DNA of 64,000 nucleotides from Sorghum bicolor (taxonomy: Eukaryota; Streptophyta; Magnoliopsida; Poales; Poaceae): contig NC_012871.2 in the NCBI RefSeq assembly GCF_000003195.3, positions 19,226,658-19,290,657 of the forward strand. The letters are read 5' to 3'. Of this stretch, positions 21,918-33,317 are shown one piece after another. Below the pieces are notes generated by a model, which was given only the letters and a program-made list of their open reading frames with translations, searched no databases and had not been told where the DNA came from. Positions within the stretch are counted from its first letter, which is position 1. Each line of letters opens with the position of its first letter. Position numbers and translations under genes: made by a program.

Positions 21918-23201
21918 TGTTGACGGTCCTTAATGCTCACATTTAACCGTCATCTAATCATGGAAAAGAATCCAAATGCAACCAACACCCAGACTTAGGG
22001 TTTTATCTGACAGAATTCCACGAGTTTTGGTGTTTGTCTATTTCTGCAGGGGGTTATCAGGAAATATGGAGGAAAGGCCCACACGTCGGGTTTACATAGA
22101 GATATTAACGTGCTGTGCAATTTTCTACCATCTAGAAGACTCCAGAAGCCACGGGAACGAACGGGAAGGCAATCGGGCTTGGAGGCAGGGCGCCCGCCCT
22201 ACTCTCCTGGGCGCCCGCCCACCTACAGTGCCCAAACAGAGTCCTTTACGAAGATCATGTTCCACCGACCTAAGGGATCAAGGAAAACCATGTGATTAAT
22301 GTCGGTTTGATCCGACAGCCCAAATTCATCTGAAAAGACTATATAAGCAAGGCCCCCTGGCCCCTGGAGATCATACCTCTTCTACAGAATCAAAGTTAGG
22401 GTTTCAATTCTTCATCCAAGTAGAGAGGATCCCTCTAGTTCATCTAGTTCTACCTCTAGTTCATCTAGTTCTAGTTCTAGTTCATCTAGTTCTAGTTCTA
22501 GTTCTTCTAGTTATAGTTCTAGTTAGTTCTAGTTATAATCTAGAAAATAGGGAGAGAGAAGAGGAGAGCGGAGGAGGAGGAGCCGCATCTGTCGGATCTT
22601 CCTCAACATTGTACTTTTGCAACAACTGGTTCGTTCTTCATCGTTCTCCAGGTTCTTCAACTCATAATTCCTGAGTTCTTTAATTACTTTTATTTACATT
22701 CAAGTTATTTATTGGATTCTCGCTTGCATCAAGTGCTCTAATCTTTGCAACATTAGAGTAGTAATTAATAGATTAGACGTGGTGTTTAGTCTTGCAATTA
22801 CCTAGAATTGCACCCAATCCTGTGGATTGTTGTGGTAGCCCTAGGGTAGTGACAGCCCTAACGGTCGACGTATTCCACCTCGTTCGGATCGGTGTTTGTA
22901 GGACCGTAGTCAGAGCTTCCTAGCCCCCTTCTCATCTCTTTCTATGGTTAGTGTTCTGATGTCCCGAAATAAATAATCTTTGAAGTAATTCTTGATTCTT
23001 AGATCAACTAGAAAACTCTCAGGAAACTTCCTCTTTTCCCACCAAAAATAATTATATAGTTATCCTTGGGCGATCTTGAATCTTAATTAGTACACTCACG
23101 TTCCCTGTGGAAAATCGATACTCTCGAATACTCCCGGGTGAAGGCTACATCCGTATCCGTGCGCTTGCGGATTTTTCTGTTTGCGTTTAAAATACCCAAC
23201 A
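21918..23201 (+). repeat. Family-A 3' LTR
   Basis: Full-length partner of 12237-13507, starting TGTTGACGGTCCTTAATG and ending ACCCAACA, followed by the second GAGAC. It carries many single-base differences from the 5' LTR (for example the ACCGTCATC variant near its start), so the insertion is not very recent. Confidence 0.9.
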
Positions 23202-23206
23202 GAGAC

Positions 23207-23977
23207 GAGAGGTAAAAATGGACAAGTGTCCGACAGTAGAATTAGGGGTACAAAATACCCACCTGAGAGGAAAGAAAAAGAAAATATAGAGCATCTCATT
23301 CTTCCCTAAAGTTTCAAAGAGAAAGGATGGTATGTATCCCCTCAAAAGAGCAAAAGTAGAATTAGACTTTCACCATTGTTATCACCATCATCACCATACA
23401 CCATTCATTCGCCACACATGCACATCTTGATTTGACTTATTGGCTTGTTTCTTTGGATCCATGGTTTGACTATGCAATAAATGTCTTTTAAGTATGTATA
23501 CTTTATCTCCCACCTATGAGCTCCAGATATCAAAAGCCTTATTAGAGTAGAGTGAGAGAGAAGGCAATGTCACTATGCCTTATACCACAAATACTACATA
23601 CTTTGAGAGAAGGCATATACCATCACTGCCTTGGTAAGGATCCAGAAATACCACAAAAGAGAGATCTGAAAGAATCATACAAGGAATCTTTGAGTTTTAT
23701 TTGAAAATCTATAAAAACTCTAGTGCTATAGCTGATCAAGAATAAGAGACATGGCACTTGACTAGACCGTTCTATCTTTTAACTACTCAAGATAGAAGAG
23801 ATGGTTACAAGTCTCATGGTGAAAGGTAAAGTAAGTAAGTTTTAAGTCTTGACAGTTTACTCTATCTTAGAGATGAGACCGCATTTAGAAGCATGTGTAC
23901 CGTCAACTTTTAAAGACATTACAACAACTTCTAAATCCATCGCTAAGATTATCCTTGCCCAGGGACGAGCAAGAGGT
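23207..23977 (+). other. Family-C 3' noncoding region, right part
   Basis: It resumes the C sequence broken at 12236, starting GAGAGGTAAAAATGGACAAG. It holds hairpins two and three (23220-23260) and the conserved GAGAGAAGGCAATG and CCTTGGTAAGGATCCAG blocks. No gene. Confidence 0.75.
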
Positions 23978-23990
23978 AAGCTTGGGGGAG
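23978..23990 (+). other. Polypurine tract, family C
   Basis: AAGCTTGGGGGAG directly before the 3' LTR. Confidence 0.8.
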
Positions 23991-23992
23991 TT

Positions 23993-25645
23993 TGTTGACG
24001 GTCCTTAAGTATCAAATTTAATTATCAAATAAACAAAGAAAAGGATCCAAATGAAATCAACATCCAGATTTAGGGTTTTATGTGACAGAATTCCATGAGT
24101 TTTGGTGTTTGTCTATTTCTGCAGGGGGTTATCAGGAAATACAGAAGAAAGGCCCACTTGTTGGGATTACATAGAGATATTAAAGTACAGCGCAATTATC
24201 TTACATCTAGAAGACTCCAGAAGCCACGGGAACGAAGCGGAGGCAGAACGGAGCCTGGCCCATGGCGCCCGCCCTAGGGACCAGGGCGCCCGCCACCTGC
24301 TGGAGTCCAATCAGGACTCTCTTTTGGGATTACGCTCCACCGACCTAAAGGATCAAGCATAACCGTTCAATCAATATCGGTTTGATCCGACGGCCCATAT
24401 TCACTTGGAGGGACTATAAAACCAGACCCCCTGGCCCCTGGAGGAGTAGCGCTCTCAACCCTAATTCATTATTCATCAAGGGAGAAGAAGCCTCTGATCA
24501 AGCCTAGAGCCACCACATCAATTATATATCTAGATTAGCATAGCTACATAGGATTAGAACTAGAAGGAGTCAATCTTCGATTGGTTTCCGGATCTGTCAA
24601 GAGGATTCTTGGTAATTCTCTATTGTTCTTCAATTGTTCATCTTTGTTCTTCGATATTATGAATATGACTTTGTTCTACTTCAATATATTGCTTATGACT
24701 TTGCTCTACATTTTTATATTCGCAATTATATTGTTCTTAGTTTATCATAGTTATATACTTGTCTTAGTTAGATTGGAATTATATACATGTTTAGGATCGT
24801 ATAGCGTTTATCCATCGGATCCATGGGTAAATGATAGATATTGTATAGGCGTGGTGCTTATACCGTATTTATCTGCGATTGTACCCTATATGCCAGATCG
24901 CGGGGTAGTTCGTGATAGTGACAGCTTCATTGATTCTTATATAGTCCCCCTCTCGTGTATAGGGCTGGCAGAGCAACATTATTACAGGGGAGTGATTGCT
25001 ATGTTTCTCATTTACCTTGATAATATCACTATGCATGGGCGTAATCTTGTCTCACAATGATTGCTAAGTATAATTGCACTAACTATGATATGCTAGACTA
25101 TATAGTTAAGAATAACTTAGGAAATATTCTTGTAGTTCGTCCTAATTCCATGCTAATGACTTGCTAGAATATCTAATTGAGGTGCTTATCATATTTATAT
25201 GTGGCTAAGTTATGCTGATCAGATTAATTATCTTTGTCACTATTCATTACTTTATATATCCTTTATGTGACACTTATCCCTGTATGAAAGAGTTAGATAA
25301 ATGTTCTCAATTATACATGCAATGATAGATACTCAATTCTGTATTCCATTCTATAATCAACATTGATGGTTACTAATCCCTTCCCAATGTTAAAAATATA
25401 AATAACGATACCTGGAATACTTCCCGGTTAAAATGCTACATCGGTATTAGTCTGTGCGCTTGCAGATCCCATTTGTTATTTATTTAGATGAGCAATTGCA
25501 TATTTCAATACCGCGTCTCTTATGTCATGCTGGGAATGACAACTTGGCTTAAGTGACATGAGGGATAGGTTTGGCATTTTTGGCACCGTTATCAGAATTA
25601 GAAAACTAAGTCTACTTTTGGTAATGATGTTAAGAATACCCAACA
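23993..25645 (+). repeat. Family-C 3' LTR
   Basis: TGTTGACGGTCCTTAAGTATC to AAGAATACCCAACA, 1653 bases, matching the minus-strand C LTRs at 52432-53975 and 58703-60359. It has two GC boxes near 24265-24295, TATAAAA near 24415, the U5 hairpin GTCTG-TGCGCTTG-CAGAT (25450-25467) and two decayed primer-site-like segments (25526-25543 and 25575-25595). The right flank is family-D reverse transcriptase, so C inserted there. A 159-codon frame at 24581-25060 lies in the LTR and I do not call it a gene. Confidence 0.9.
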
Positions 25646-28170
25646 GGGATTATATATCCTGTGCCGCACAGTGAGTGGGTGAGCCCAGTTAAAGTTGTGC
25701 CTAAAAAGGGAGGCATGACTGTCGTTACGAATGAAAAGAATGAGCTCATTCCGCAACGCACCGTCACAGGGTGGTGGATGTGCATAGACTATAGAAAACT
25801 GAACAAAGCCACGAAAAAGGATCGTTTTCCTTTACCTTTCATAGATGAGATGCTAGAGCGATTAGCAAACCATTCGTTCTTCTGTTTCTTAGATGGATAT
25901 TCAGGGTATTACCAGATCCCGATCCATCCCGATGATCAAAGAAAAACCACTTTTACATGCCCATACGGAACTTATGCTTACAATAGAATGTCTTTTGGGT
26001 TATGTAATGCACCAGCTTCTTTTCAAAGATGCATGATCTCTATATTTTCTGATATGATTGAAGAGATTATGGAAGTTTTCATGGATGACTTCTCTGTATA
26101 TGAAAAAATATTCGATAGTTGTCTTGAAAACTTAGACAAGGTTTTGCAAAGATGTGAAGAAAAGCACTTAGTCCTCAATTGGGAAAAATGTCATTTTATG
26201 GTTAGGGAAGGAATAGTGCTGGGACACCTAGTGTCTGAAAGTGGTATTGAGGTAGACAAAGCTAAAATTAAAGTAATTGAACAACTACCTCCACCTGTGA
26301 ATATAAAAGGAATTCGAAGCTTTCTTGGACATGCTAGTTTTTATCGCAGATTCATAAAAGATTTTTCATTTATTGCTAGACCACTCATTCTTTTGCTAGC
26401 CAAGGATGCTCCTTTCAAATTTGATGATGCATGCCTAACATCTTTCAATTTATTAAAGAATGCACTCATCTCTGCACCAATCATTCAACCCCCTGATTGG
26501 TCGTTGCCTTTTGAAATTATGTGTGATGCTAGTGATTATGCTGTGGGGGTAGTTTTGGGACAAACTAAAAATAAGAAGCATCATGCAATTGCTTATGCCA
26601 GTAAAACTTTGACAGGAGCTCAATTTAATTATGCAACCACTGAAAAAGAGCTTCTGGCCGTTGTCTTTGCCATTGATAATTTTAGATCTTATTTAGTTGG
26701 AGCTAAAATAATTGTTTACACTGATCATGCTGCACTAAAATATCTGCTCACTAAAAAAGATGCTAAACCTCACCTGATTAGATGGATCTTATTACTTCAA
26801 GAATTTGACTTGGAAATAAAAGATAAAAAGGGAGTAGAAAATTATGTTGCTGATCACTTGTCTAGAATGTATTTTAAGAATCCACAGGAAACCCCCATCA
26901 ATGATTCACTCCGGGACGACATGCTCTATGGGATTAATAGGTCTGACCCCTAGTATGCAAATATTGTTAATTTTATGGTTTCAGGGTATGTACCACCAGG
27001 AGCGAACAAGAAGAAGCTTATTCAAGAAAGTCATTCACATATATGGGATGAGCCATACCTCTTCCGAGTATGCTCTGATGGCTTACTCAGGAGATGTGTG
27101 ACCACCGAGGAAGGATGGAAGATCATTGATAGATGTCATTCATCACCATATGGAGGTCATTATGGAGCATTCCGTACACATTCAAAGATCTGGCAGTGTG
27201 GATTCTACAGGCCTACGATGTATGAAGACACAAAGCAATATATCAGAAGATGTGGGCCAAGTCAAAGGCACGGAAACATAAACACAAGGGATGCCATGCC
27301 ACTTGCCAACAACCTTCAGATTGAGCTCTTTGATGTTTGGGGAATAAATTACATGGGTCCATTTCCCCCATCAAAAAAGTGTGAGTTCATCTTGGTGGCA
27401 GTTGACTACGTCTCCAAGTGGGTAGAGGCACTACCTTGCAAACACGCCGACAACATCAGTTCAAAGAGGATGTTTGAAGAAGTTATATTTCCAAGATTTG
27501 GAGTCCCCAGAGTAGTGATAAGTGATGGAGGAGCACACTTCATCGACAAACGCTTCAAGCACTATCTATCGAAACATGGAATCCGTCACAACATCGCTAC
27601 TCCCTACCATCCTCACACAAGTGGCCAAGCGGAGACTTCCAACAAGCAAATCAAGAATATTCTTTAGAAAATAGTCAATGAGATGGGAACGACATGGAAG
27701 GATAAGTTACCCAATGCACTCTGGGCATACTGGACAGCATACGTGACCCCAATTGGAATGTCCCCATACCAATTGGTGTACGAGAAGACTTGCCACCTAC
27801 CTGTTGAATTAGAGTTCAAAGCACACTGGGCCATAAGAAGATGGAAGGAGATGTTGTTGGAGATCATAGAAGAATGCAACTATCAGAATTGGAAGAATGG
27901 CGAGAGAAAGCATATCACAATTCAAAGATCTACAAAGAAAGAGTCAAAAGGTGGCATGACAAGAGGATCAAGAAGAAGGGTTCGCACCCGGAGATAAGGT
28001 ATTACTTTTTAATTCCAGGGTAGAGCTTTTCGGGCATGGAAAACTCCGGAGTAAATGGGAAGGACCATTCAAGGTAATCAATTCATCATCCCACGGAGCT
28101 ATCACACTTCAAAATAATGAAGGTACGTTATTCAAGGTAAATGGTCAACATCTTAAATTATTTTTTTGAG
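25646..28170 (+). pseudogene. pol: Family-D pol: reverse transcriptase, RNase H, integrase (5' part cut off)
   Basis: The frame enters at the RT N-terminus ([16 protein letters not shown]). RT motifs include [30 protein letters not shown] and the catalytic FMDDFSVY (about 26078-26100). RNase H shows [24 protein letters not shown] and ADHLSR. Integrase keeps the catalytic triad in the contexts FDVWGINYMGPF, ISDGGAHF and GQAETSNKQIK, but its zinc-binding CxxC has lost a cysteine (RRCGPSQR). In-frame TAG codons stand at 26951 and 27665; frameshifts follow near 27840 and 27990. The C-terminal core continues with WEGPFKVINSSSHGAI. It is the only RT/integrase in the window. Gag and protease lie beyond the nested elements to the left. 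Non-functional as it stands. Confidence 0.9.
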
Positions 28171-28335
28171 CCTAATAAACAATTAGAAGAAATAGACATA
28201 ATCCATTTCTATCTTCCTATGGAAAATTAGAGCCCAACTTTTTTAATCTGACGTTTCCAGACCATGTATATATTTTTTGAATAAATTTTGCATCCAGAAG
28301 CATGCTCGAGGACGCGGGCCCACAGAGGAGCTAGG
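28171..28335 (+). other. Spacer between family-D pol and internal promoter
   Basis: AT-rich, no reading frame seen. Confidence 0.5.
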
Positions 28336-28339
28336 CACA

Positions 28340-28522
28340 GGGCGGGCGCCCTGATCATGAGGGCGGGCGCCCAGCCCCTTTCTCCCCTCAGTCCCGGTTT
28401 CCTCCATCGCGATAAACCCATTTATGGTAAACTAAATAATCACGTGGATGGATCGTTTCGCACGCTTGGCGGCGGGAGTAGCCCAAGCAAACCGTAGAGG
28501 CACTTTTTGGCCCCTATATAAA
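28340..28522 (+). promoter_or_regulatory. Internal promoter of the family-D extra ORF
   Basis: Two GGGCGGGCGCCC boxes (28340-28351, 28361-28372) lie about 150 bases before TATATAAA (28515-28522); the ATG follows 90 bases after the TATA. The D LTR has the same palindromic box (30813-30824, opposite orientation) about 140 bases before its own TATA (30965). Confidence 0.6.
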
Positions 28523-28610
28523 CAGACCCCTGACGTCAGCTTTCAACACCAATTCATTCAAGCCTTCTCTCCTTCTTCAATTAGAGCTTGCTTAGTCCCT
28601 CGCTGCTCCA

Positions 28611-29240
28611 ATGGCCGATGAGTTCCATGACGATTGGGAGGTCGTCCCCTACGACCTCAACAAGAAGCCCAAGGAAGACCCCGACGACTACGCTCTCGTC
28701 CCGACCAACACAGAGCGACAGCTAGCAGCCTTGCCATCACGCCAACGCAGCTCCACTCAATCTTACTATGCCCAACCAGTTCTCACCGCACCACCGCAGC
28801 CGCTACTTCTCAAGGGACCGTTAGCCAACAAGGAGGCTACCGTCAAGGTGCTAGCCGTCATGAGGATCCTGCCACCCAGGCCCAATGAGCGGGTCGTCGG
28901 AGTCAAGACCAATCGGAGCGGCGAGATCAGCAGCATCCGCTACACTACGGAGGAGGAGAGGCCTTACTTCGAGGGGGTTAGAGCAGCCAAAGTCCATTTC
29001 ATCCCTCCAAAGGCAGCCCCGAAGGACGCCCTCAACGCTCTTGAGACACCTCCTAAGCGTCGCAAGACTATAGCAGATGTAGATGAGGACGTTCATAGGC
29101 TAGACAAGGTCATCATAGAGCTCCAGTCCTCGCTTAACTCTAACAATAGGCAGCTCTCTAACCAGAACACCATTATACTAGGTCGTAAGCATGATCTTGC
29201 TAGTGCCAATAAGAAGATTAGGGAGTTAGAGCGCCGCTAA
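28611..29240 (+). CDS. Family-D extra ORF after pol: 209 aa, basic motif plus coiled coil, function unknown
   Basis: Intact from ATG 28611 to TAA 29240. The N-terminus is acidic and polar (MADEFHDDWEVVPYDLNKK); the middle is Pro-rich; PPKRRKT at residues 147-153 could be a nuclear localisation signal; residues 158-209 are rich in Leu, Asn and charged residues with heptad-like spacing, ending KKIRELERR, and probably form a coiled coil. No transmembrane segment or signal peptide is seen, so it is not an obvious envelope protein. It sits where Athila elements carry their extra ORF and has its own TATA box. The family-F ORF at 63336-63865 has a similar plan. Being intact beside a broken pol may be chance. 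Confidence 0.65.
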   Translation: MADEFHDDWEVVPYDLNKKPKEDPDDYALVPTNTERQLAALPSRQRSSTQSYYAQPVLTAPPQPLLLKGPLANKEATVKVLAVMRILPPRPNERVVGVKTNRSGEISSIRYTTEEERPYFEGVRAAKVHFIPPKAAPKDALNALETPPKRRKTIADVDEDVHRLDKVIIELQSSLNSNNRQLSNQNTIILGRKHDLASANKKIRELERR

Positions 29241-30527
29241 GTTATCTAGATTAGATCTTGAGGTAGTATATCTTAGTTATTCATCTTTAAATTCGGCTTA
29301 GATATATTATTAGCTTCAGTTCATTACTAGTCATTTGTAATAAATGCCTCAAGATTAATAAAGATTATTATTATGTCTTGTCTGTTTCTACTTTATTTTT
29401 TGTGCAAGTAAGCAGAAAACAAGTATAGGGGAGATCCCCCGACATGCCAAATGCACTTCAACTACACCACTTCATGATTCAGGTACATACTCTACACACT
29501 TTACACATACACATATATCTTGGTTCGTGCAGAATATTGTCTTCGACATGATAAATTAAATTAATTAAAATATTTCTAATCATGATCAATCTCACTCTGT
29601 GATATTTCCTGAAAACTTGCAATTATTAAAAATCATTTAAAAACCCTGTGTTGCTTAAGTCATTGTGGAATGTGAGATGGTAGAGTATGAGTACCTTATT
29701 CTTGATATCGTTGTTGCTTGGTGAATTTATTTCAAAATCTTTAAAAATTCTAGCTACCATCCTCAGTGTTTTATATGCATGCTAAACCTGAAAATATTAA
29801 TTATGATAATTATAAAAGCTATCTGCTCTTTATTGAGTTTGTTCAAAACGAGTTAGACCCTTGGTGAGAGATTTATCATGCTCCTAAGATCAAGACATTT
29901 GTTCACAAAGATTCACTCTTCCGAAGTATTATTGCATTAGAGGCATGGGCTATGCAAAAATATGAATATTTCGAGGAAATAAAAAGGAGCAAGTGCTCGA
30001 CAACCTCGCAGAAAAAAATAGACAAGTGTCCGGCAGTAGAATTAGAGGTACCTCGGTATCCACCTGAAAAAAAAGAAAAGAGAGAGAAGAAAATGATAGC
30101 CCATGGTCCCTCCAATAAACAATATGCCAGTAAGAGTTGACAAGTTTTTAATTTCCAAAGTCTTTGATCTAAGAGTATGGCATTCCTCTCCTCGGATCCC
30201 ATTTTGATCAGGCAATAAATGCAAGGTAAGTATGCTTGAGAATTTCTGCAAAATAAAACAGCCTCAATGAGATATATAAAAGATAAATGAGCGACCTAAG
30301 AGAACCTATGAGGATAAAGATATGCTAAATTTCTTTTCAAAAATATACAAAAACTCCAAGTGACAGGATTGAGAAGAAAGGACCTCTACTCTTGACCATA
30401 TATTTCCCTGACTACGGTACACAGTGGATTTCTACAACACCCTGCAGGTATGAAGAGAATGCTTTACAATGTTTTAACCCCAGATATTTTTCAAAACCAT
30501 CCTTTTCTCGAGGATGAGTAAAAGCCT
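29241..30527 (+). other. Family-D 3' noncoding region
   Basis: No gene. It contains GGGGA-GA-TCCCC near 29430, a hairpin module at 29987-30060 (GAGC-AAGT-GCTC, then GAC-AAGT-GTC, then a degenerate third stem), and a conserved block ending CGAGGATGAGTAAAAGCC before the polypurine tract. Confidence 0.7.
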
Positions 30528-30540
30528 AAGTATGGGGGTG
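30528..30540 (+). other. Polypurine tract, family D
   Basis: AAGTATGGGGGTG, two bases before the LTR. Confidence 0.65.
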
Positions 30541-30542
30541 TT

Positions 30543-31753
30543 TGTTGACGGTTCTTAAGTATCAATTTTAACTATGAAATAAACGAGGAAAAGGACCAAT
30601 ATACAAACAACACCTAGAATTAGGGTTTGATCTAACAGAATTCCACGAGTTTTGTTGTTTATCTATTTCTGCAGGGGGTTATCAGGAAATATGGAAGAAA
30701 GGCCCACACATTGGGTTTACATAGAGATATAAACTTGTGCACTAATTTTCCACAGTCTAGAAGGTTCCAGAAGCCACACAAATGAGCGGGAGGCCGAGCG
30801 GGCCCACAGGCAGGGCGCCCGCCCTAGCCTCCTAGGCGCCCGCCCACCTCTGGCGGCCAATCACGGTGAATCATGCGAATTATGCTCCACCGCCTTTGAG
30901 GATCAAGGAGAACCGTTCAATCAAGGTCAGTTTGATCCGACGGCCCAGAGTTATTTGAGAGGGTTATATAAGCAAGGCCCTTGGCCCCTGGAGAGGGAGA
31001 ATCCCATTATTCATTAGCATATTTTCCAGAGAGGATTCAGAGAGAGAGGTTCCTTAGGGTTCCCACCTCATAGGGCTTAAAATCCAATGTGAGAGTAGAA
31101 TTAGTTCTACTAGATTGAGAGAGATAGAGTGGAGGTGTAGATCGGAGGAAGCCCGGCCTGTCGGTGTCTACTCCGAGGTTGTACGTGCGGGATCAAGTCT
31201 CCTAACCCGAGGCTTGCTCCTAGGATTCTTTAGTATTTCAACTTCTAAATTCTAGTAAGTTCTTGGTTTCATTGTTCTTTGGTTTATGAGTTTACTTTGA
31301 TCTCTTCGCGTAGAGTTTAGAGTAATCGTCTCTAGCGTAAACGTGGTGTTGGGCTAGGATACTCATAGATATCCCCTGTCTAGCCGGACAGTGGTAGTAG
31401 CGAGGAACGTGACATTTTCAAGTTACCTTTGTAGCCCATAATCCCGTTAGCAGGATCGATAGGGTTTATAGGTGCAGGTCGAACATCCTCTGTGGTGTCT
31501 AGATTCCGTGAGCCTCCCCAACAGAACAGTAGATCATCCTTACCAAGGTTAGAACGAGGGTGCAGTTGAAGTATTCTCTATACATCGCTCACATCGAATC
31601 ACATTGTTTGTAGCCTAAAGGTTAGTAGTAATAGAACTGGTTAGTTAGATGCACGCTTTCTCCTAGTGGTAAAATATAAATACGATACTCTGGATCTGGG
31701 TGAAGTGCTCACCGATATCCGTGCGCTTGCGGATTAATTCCTGATTGCGTTAC
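30543..31753 (+). repeat. Family-D 3' LTR, part 1
   Basis: It begins TGTTGACGGTTCTTAAG. Contains GGGCGCCCGCCC (30813-30824), TATATAAG (30965-30972) and the U5 hairpin ATCCG-TGCGCTTG-CGGAT (31717-31734). It is interrupted after GTTAC (31749-31753) by the second A element and continues at 38776. Confidence 0.85.
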
Positions 31754-32985
31754 TGTTGACGGTCCTTAATGCTCACATTTAACCAGCAACTAATCATGGA
31801 AAAGGATCCAAATGCAACCAACACCCAGACTTAGGGTTTTAACTGACAGAATTCCACGAGTTTTGGTGTCTGTCTATTTCTGCAGGGGGTTATTAGGAAA
31901 TACGGAGGAAAGGCCCACACGTCGGGTTTACATAGAGATATTAATGTGCCGCGCAATTTTATATCATCTAGAAGACTCCAGAAGCCACGGGAACGAATGG
32001 GAAGCCGAGAGAGCTCAGGGACAGGGCGCCCGCCCTACTCCCTAGGGTGCCCGCCCAGCTACAGAATCCAAACAGGACCCGTTTCGCGGAACACGCTCCA
32101 CCGACCTAAAGGATCAATGATAACCGTTCAATCAATGTCGGTTTGATCCGATGGCCTAGATTCATCTGAATAGACTATATAATCAAGGCCCCTTGGCCCC
32201 TGGAGAGCATACCTCTTCTACAAAATCAAAGCTAGGGTTTCAATTCTTCATCCAAGTGGAGAGGATCCCTCTAGTTCATCTAGTTCTAGTTCCTCTAGTT
32301 CTAGTTCTAGTTAGTTCTAGTTATAATCTAGAAAATAGTGAGAGAGAAGAGGAGAGCGGAGGAGGAGCCGGATCTGTCGGATCTTCCTCAACATTGTACT
32401 TTTGCAGCAACTGGTTCGTTCTTCATCGTTCTCCAAGTTCTTCAATTCATAATTCCTGAGTTCTTTAATTACTTTTATTTACATTCAAGTTATTTATTGG
32501 ATTCCCGCTTGCATCAAGTGCTTTAGTCTTTATAATGCTAGAGTAGTAATTAATAGATTAGACGTGGTGTTTAGTCTTGCAATTACCTGGAATTGCACCC
32601 AATCCTGCGGATTGTTGTGGTAGCCCTAGGGTAGTGACAGCTCCAACGGTCGACGTATTCCACCTCGTTTGGATCGGTGTTTGTAGGACCGTAGTTAGAG
32701 CTTCCTAGCCCCCTTCTCATCTCTTTATGTGGTTAGTGTTCTGATGTCCCGAAATAAATAATCTTTGAAGTAATTCTTGATTTTAGATCAACTAGAGAAC
32801 TCTCAAGAAACTTCCTCTCTTCCCACAAAAAATAATTATATAGTTATCCTTGGGCGATCTTGAATCTTAATTAGTACACTCACGTTCCCTGTGGAAAATC
32901 GATACTCTGGAATACTCCCGGGCGAAAGCTACATCGGTATCTGTGTGCTTGCGGATTTTTCTGTTTGCGTTTTAAATACCCAACA
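31754..32985 (+). repeat. 5' LTR of the second A element
   Basis: 1232 bases, with a shorter CTAGTT minisatellite than the first A element. The GC box pair is present near 32023-32052. The U5 hairpin has a G-U variant (ATCTG-TGTGCTTG-CGGAT, near 32939). Confidence 0.9.
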
Positions 32986-32992
32986 AGCTTTC

Positions 32993-33010
32993 TGGCGCCG
33001 TTGCCGGGGA
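32993..33010 (+). other. Primer binding site, canonical tRNA-Asp type
   Basis: TGGCGCCGTTGCCGGGGA, the unmutated Athila-lineage site. Confidence 0.9.
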
Positions 33011-33104
33011 ACGGTAGCTGTGCTAGTTTCGAACCAAGTCGCCCGTGTATCCTTTTTCTTTTCCTTTTTTTACCACACTCACCTTACCATTTTCACCATA
33101 CCAC

Positions 33105-33317
33105 ATGGATTTCACTCCAAACATTAATGAGCTTGCAATTTATTTCATAGCCACTTCATTTACTCCAGGCTCATATGTAATATCTTCACAATCCATTGGT
33201 CTCTCCAACATCACCACATTCGAGATCTCCAACCCCCTCTTCCTTTCTATTTATAAAAACTTTAAAAGGGCCATTGTCGATGCATATGTCTATAATAAAT
33301 TTTGTAGATCTCGTTGA
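33105..33317 (+). CDS. 70-codon ORF of the second A element
   Basis: MDFTPNINELAIYF to NKFCRSR; same start, stop and length as 13626-13838. It differs by seven amino acids and one silent change, so the open frame is kept in an independent insertion but the changes are not of the silent kind. No domain recognised. Confidence 0.4.
   Translation: MDFTPNINELAIYFIATSFTPGSYVISSQSIGLSNITTFEISNPLFLSIYKNFKRAIVDAYVYNKFCRSR

Larger units (their letters stand above)
12237..23201 (+). mobile_element. Family-A non-autonomous Athila-like element, containing a tandem duplication
   Basis: It is bounded by TGTTGACGG and ACCCAACA and flanked by the 5-bp target duplication GAGAC (12232-12236 and 23202-23206). 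The flanking C-element sequence is continuous once the insert is removed. Order: 5' LTR, primer site, 70-codon ORF, noncoding DNA, duplicated block (again target DNA, LTR, primer site and ORF), protease relic, 3' noncoding region, polypurine tract, 3' LTR. It has no gag, RT or integrase, so it depends on other elements for movement. The protease relic and 3' region resemble family C, suggesting descent from a C-like element. Confidence 0.9.
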
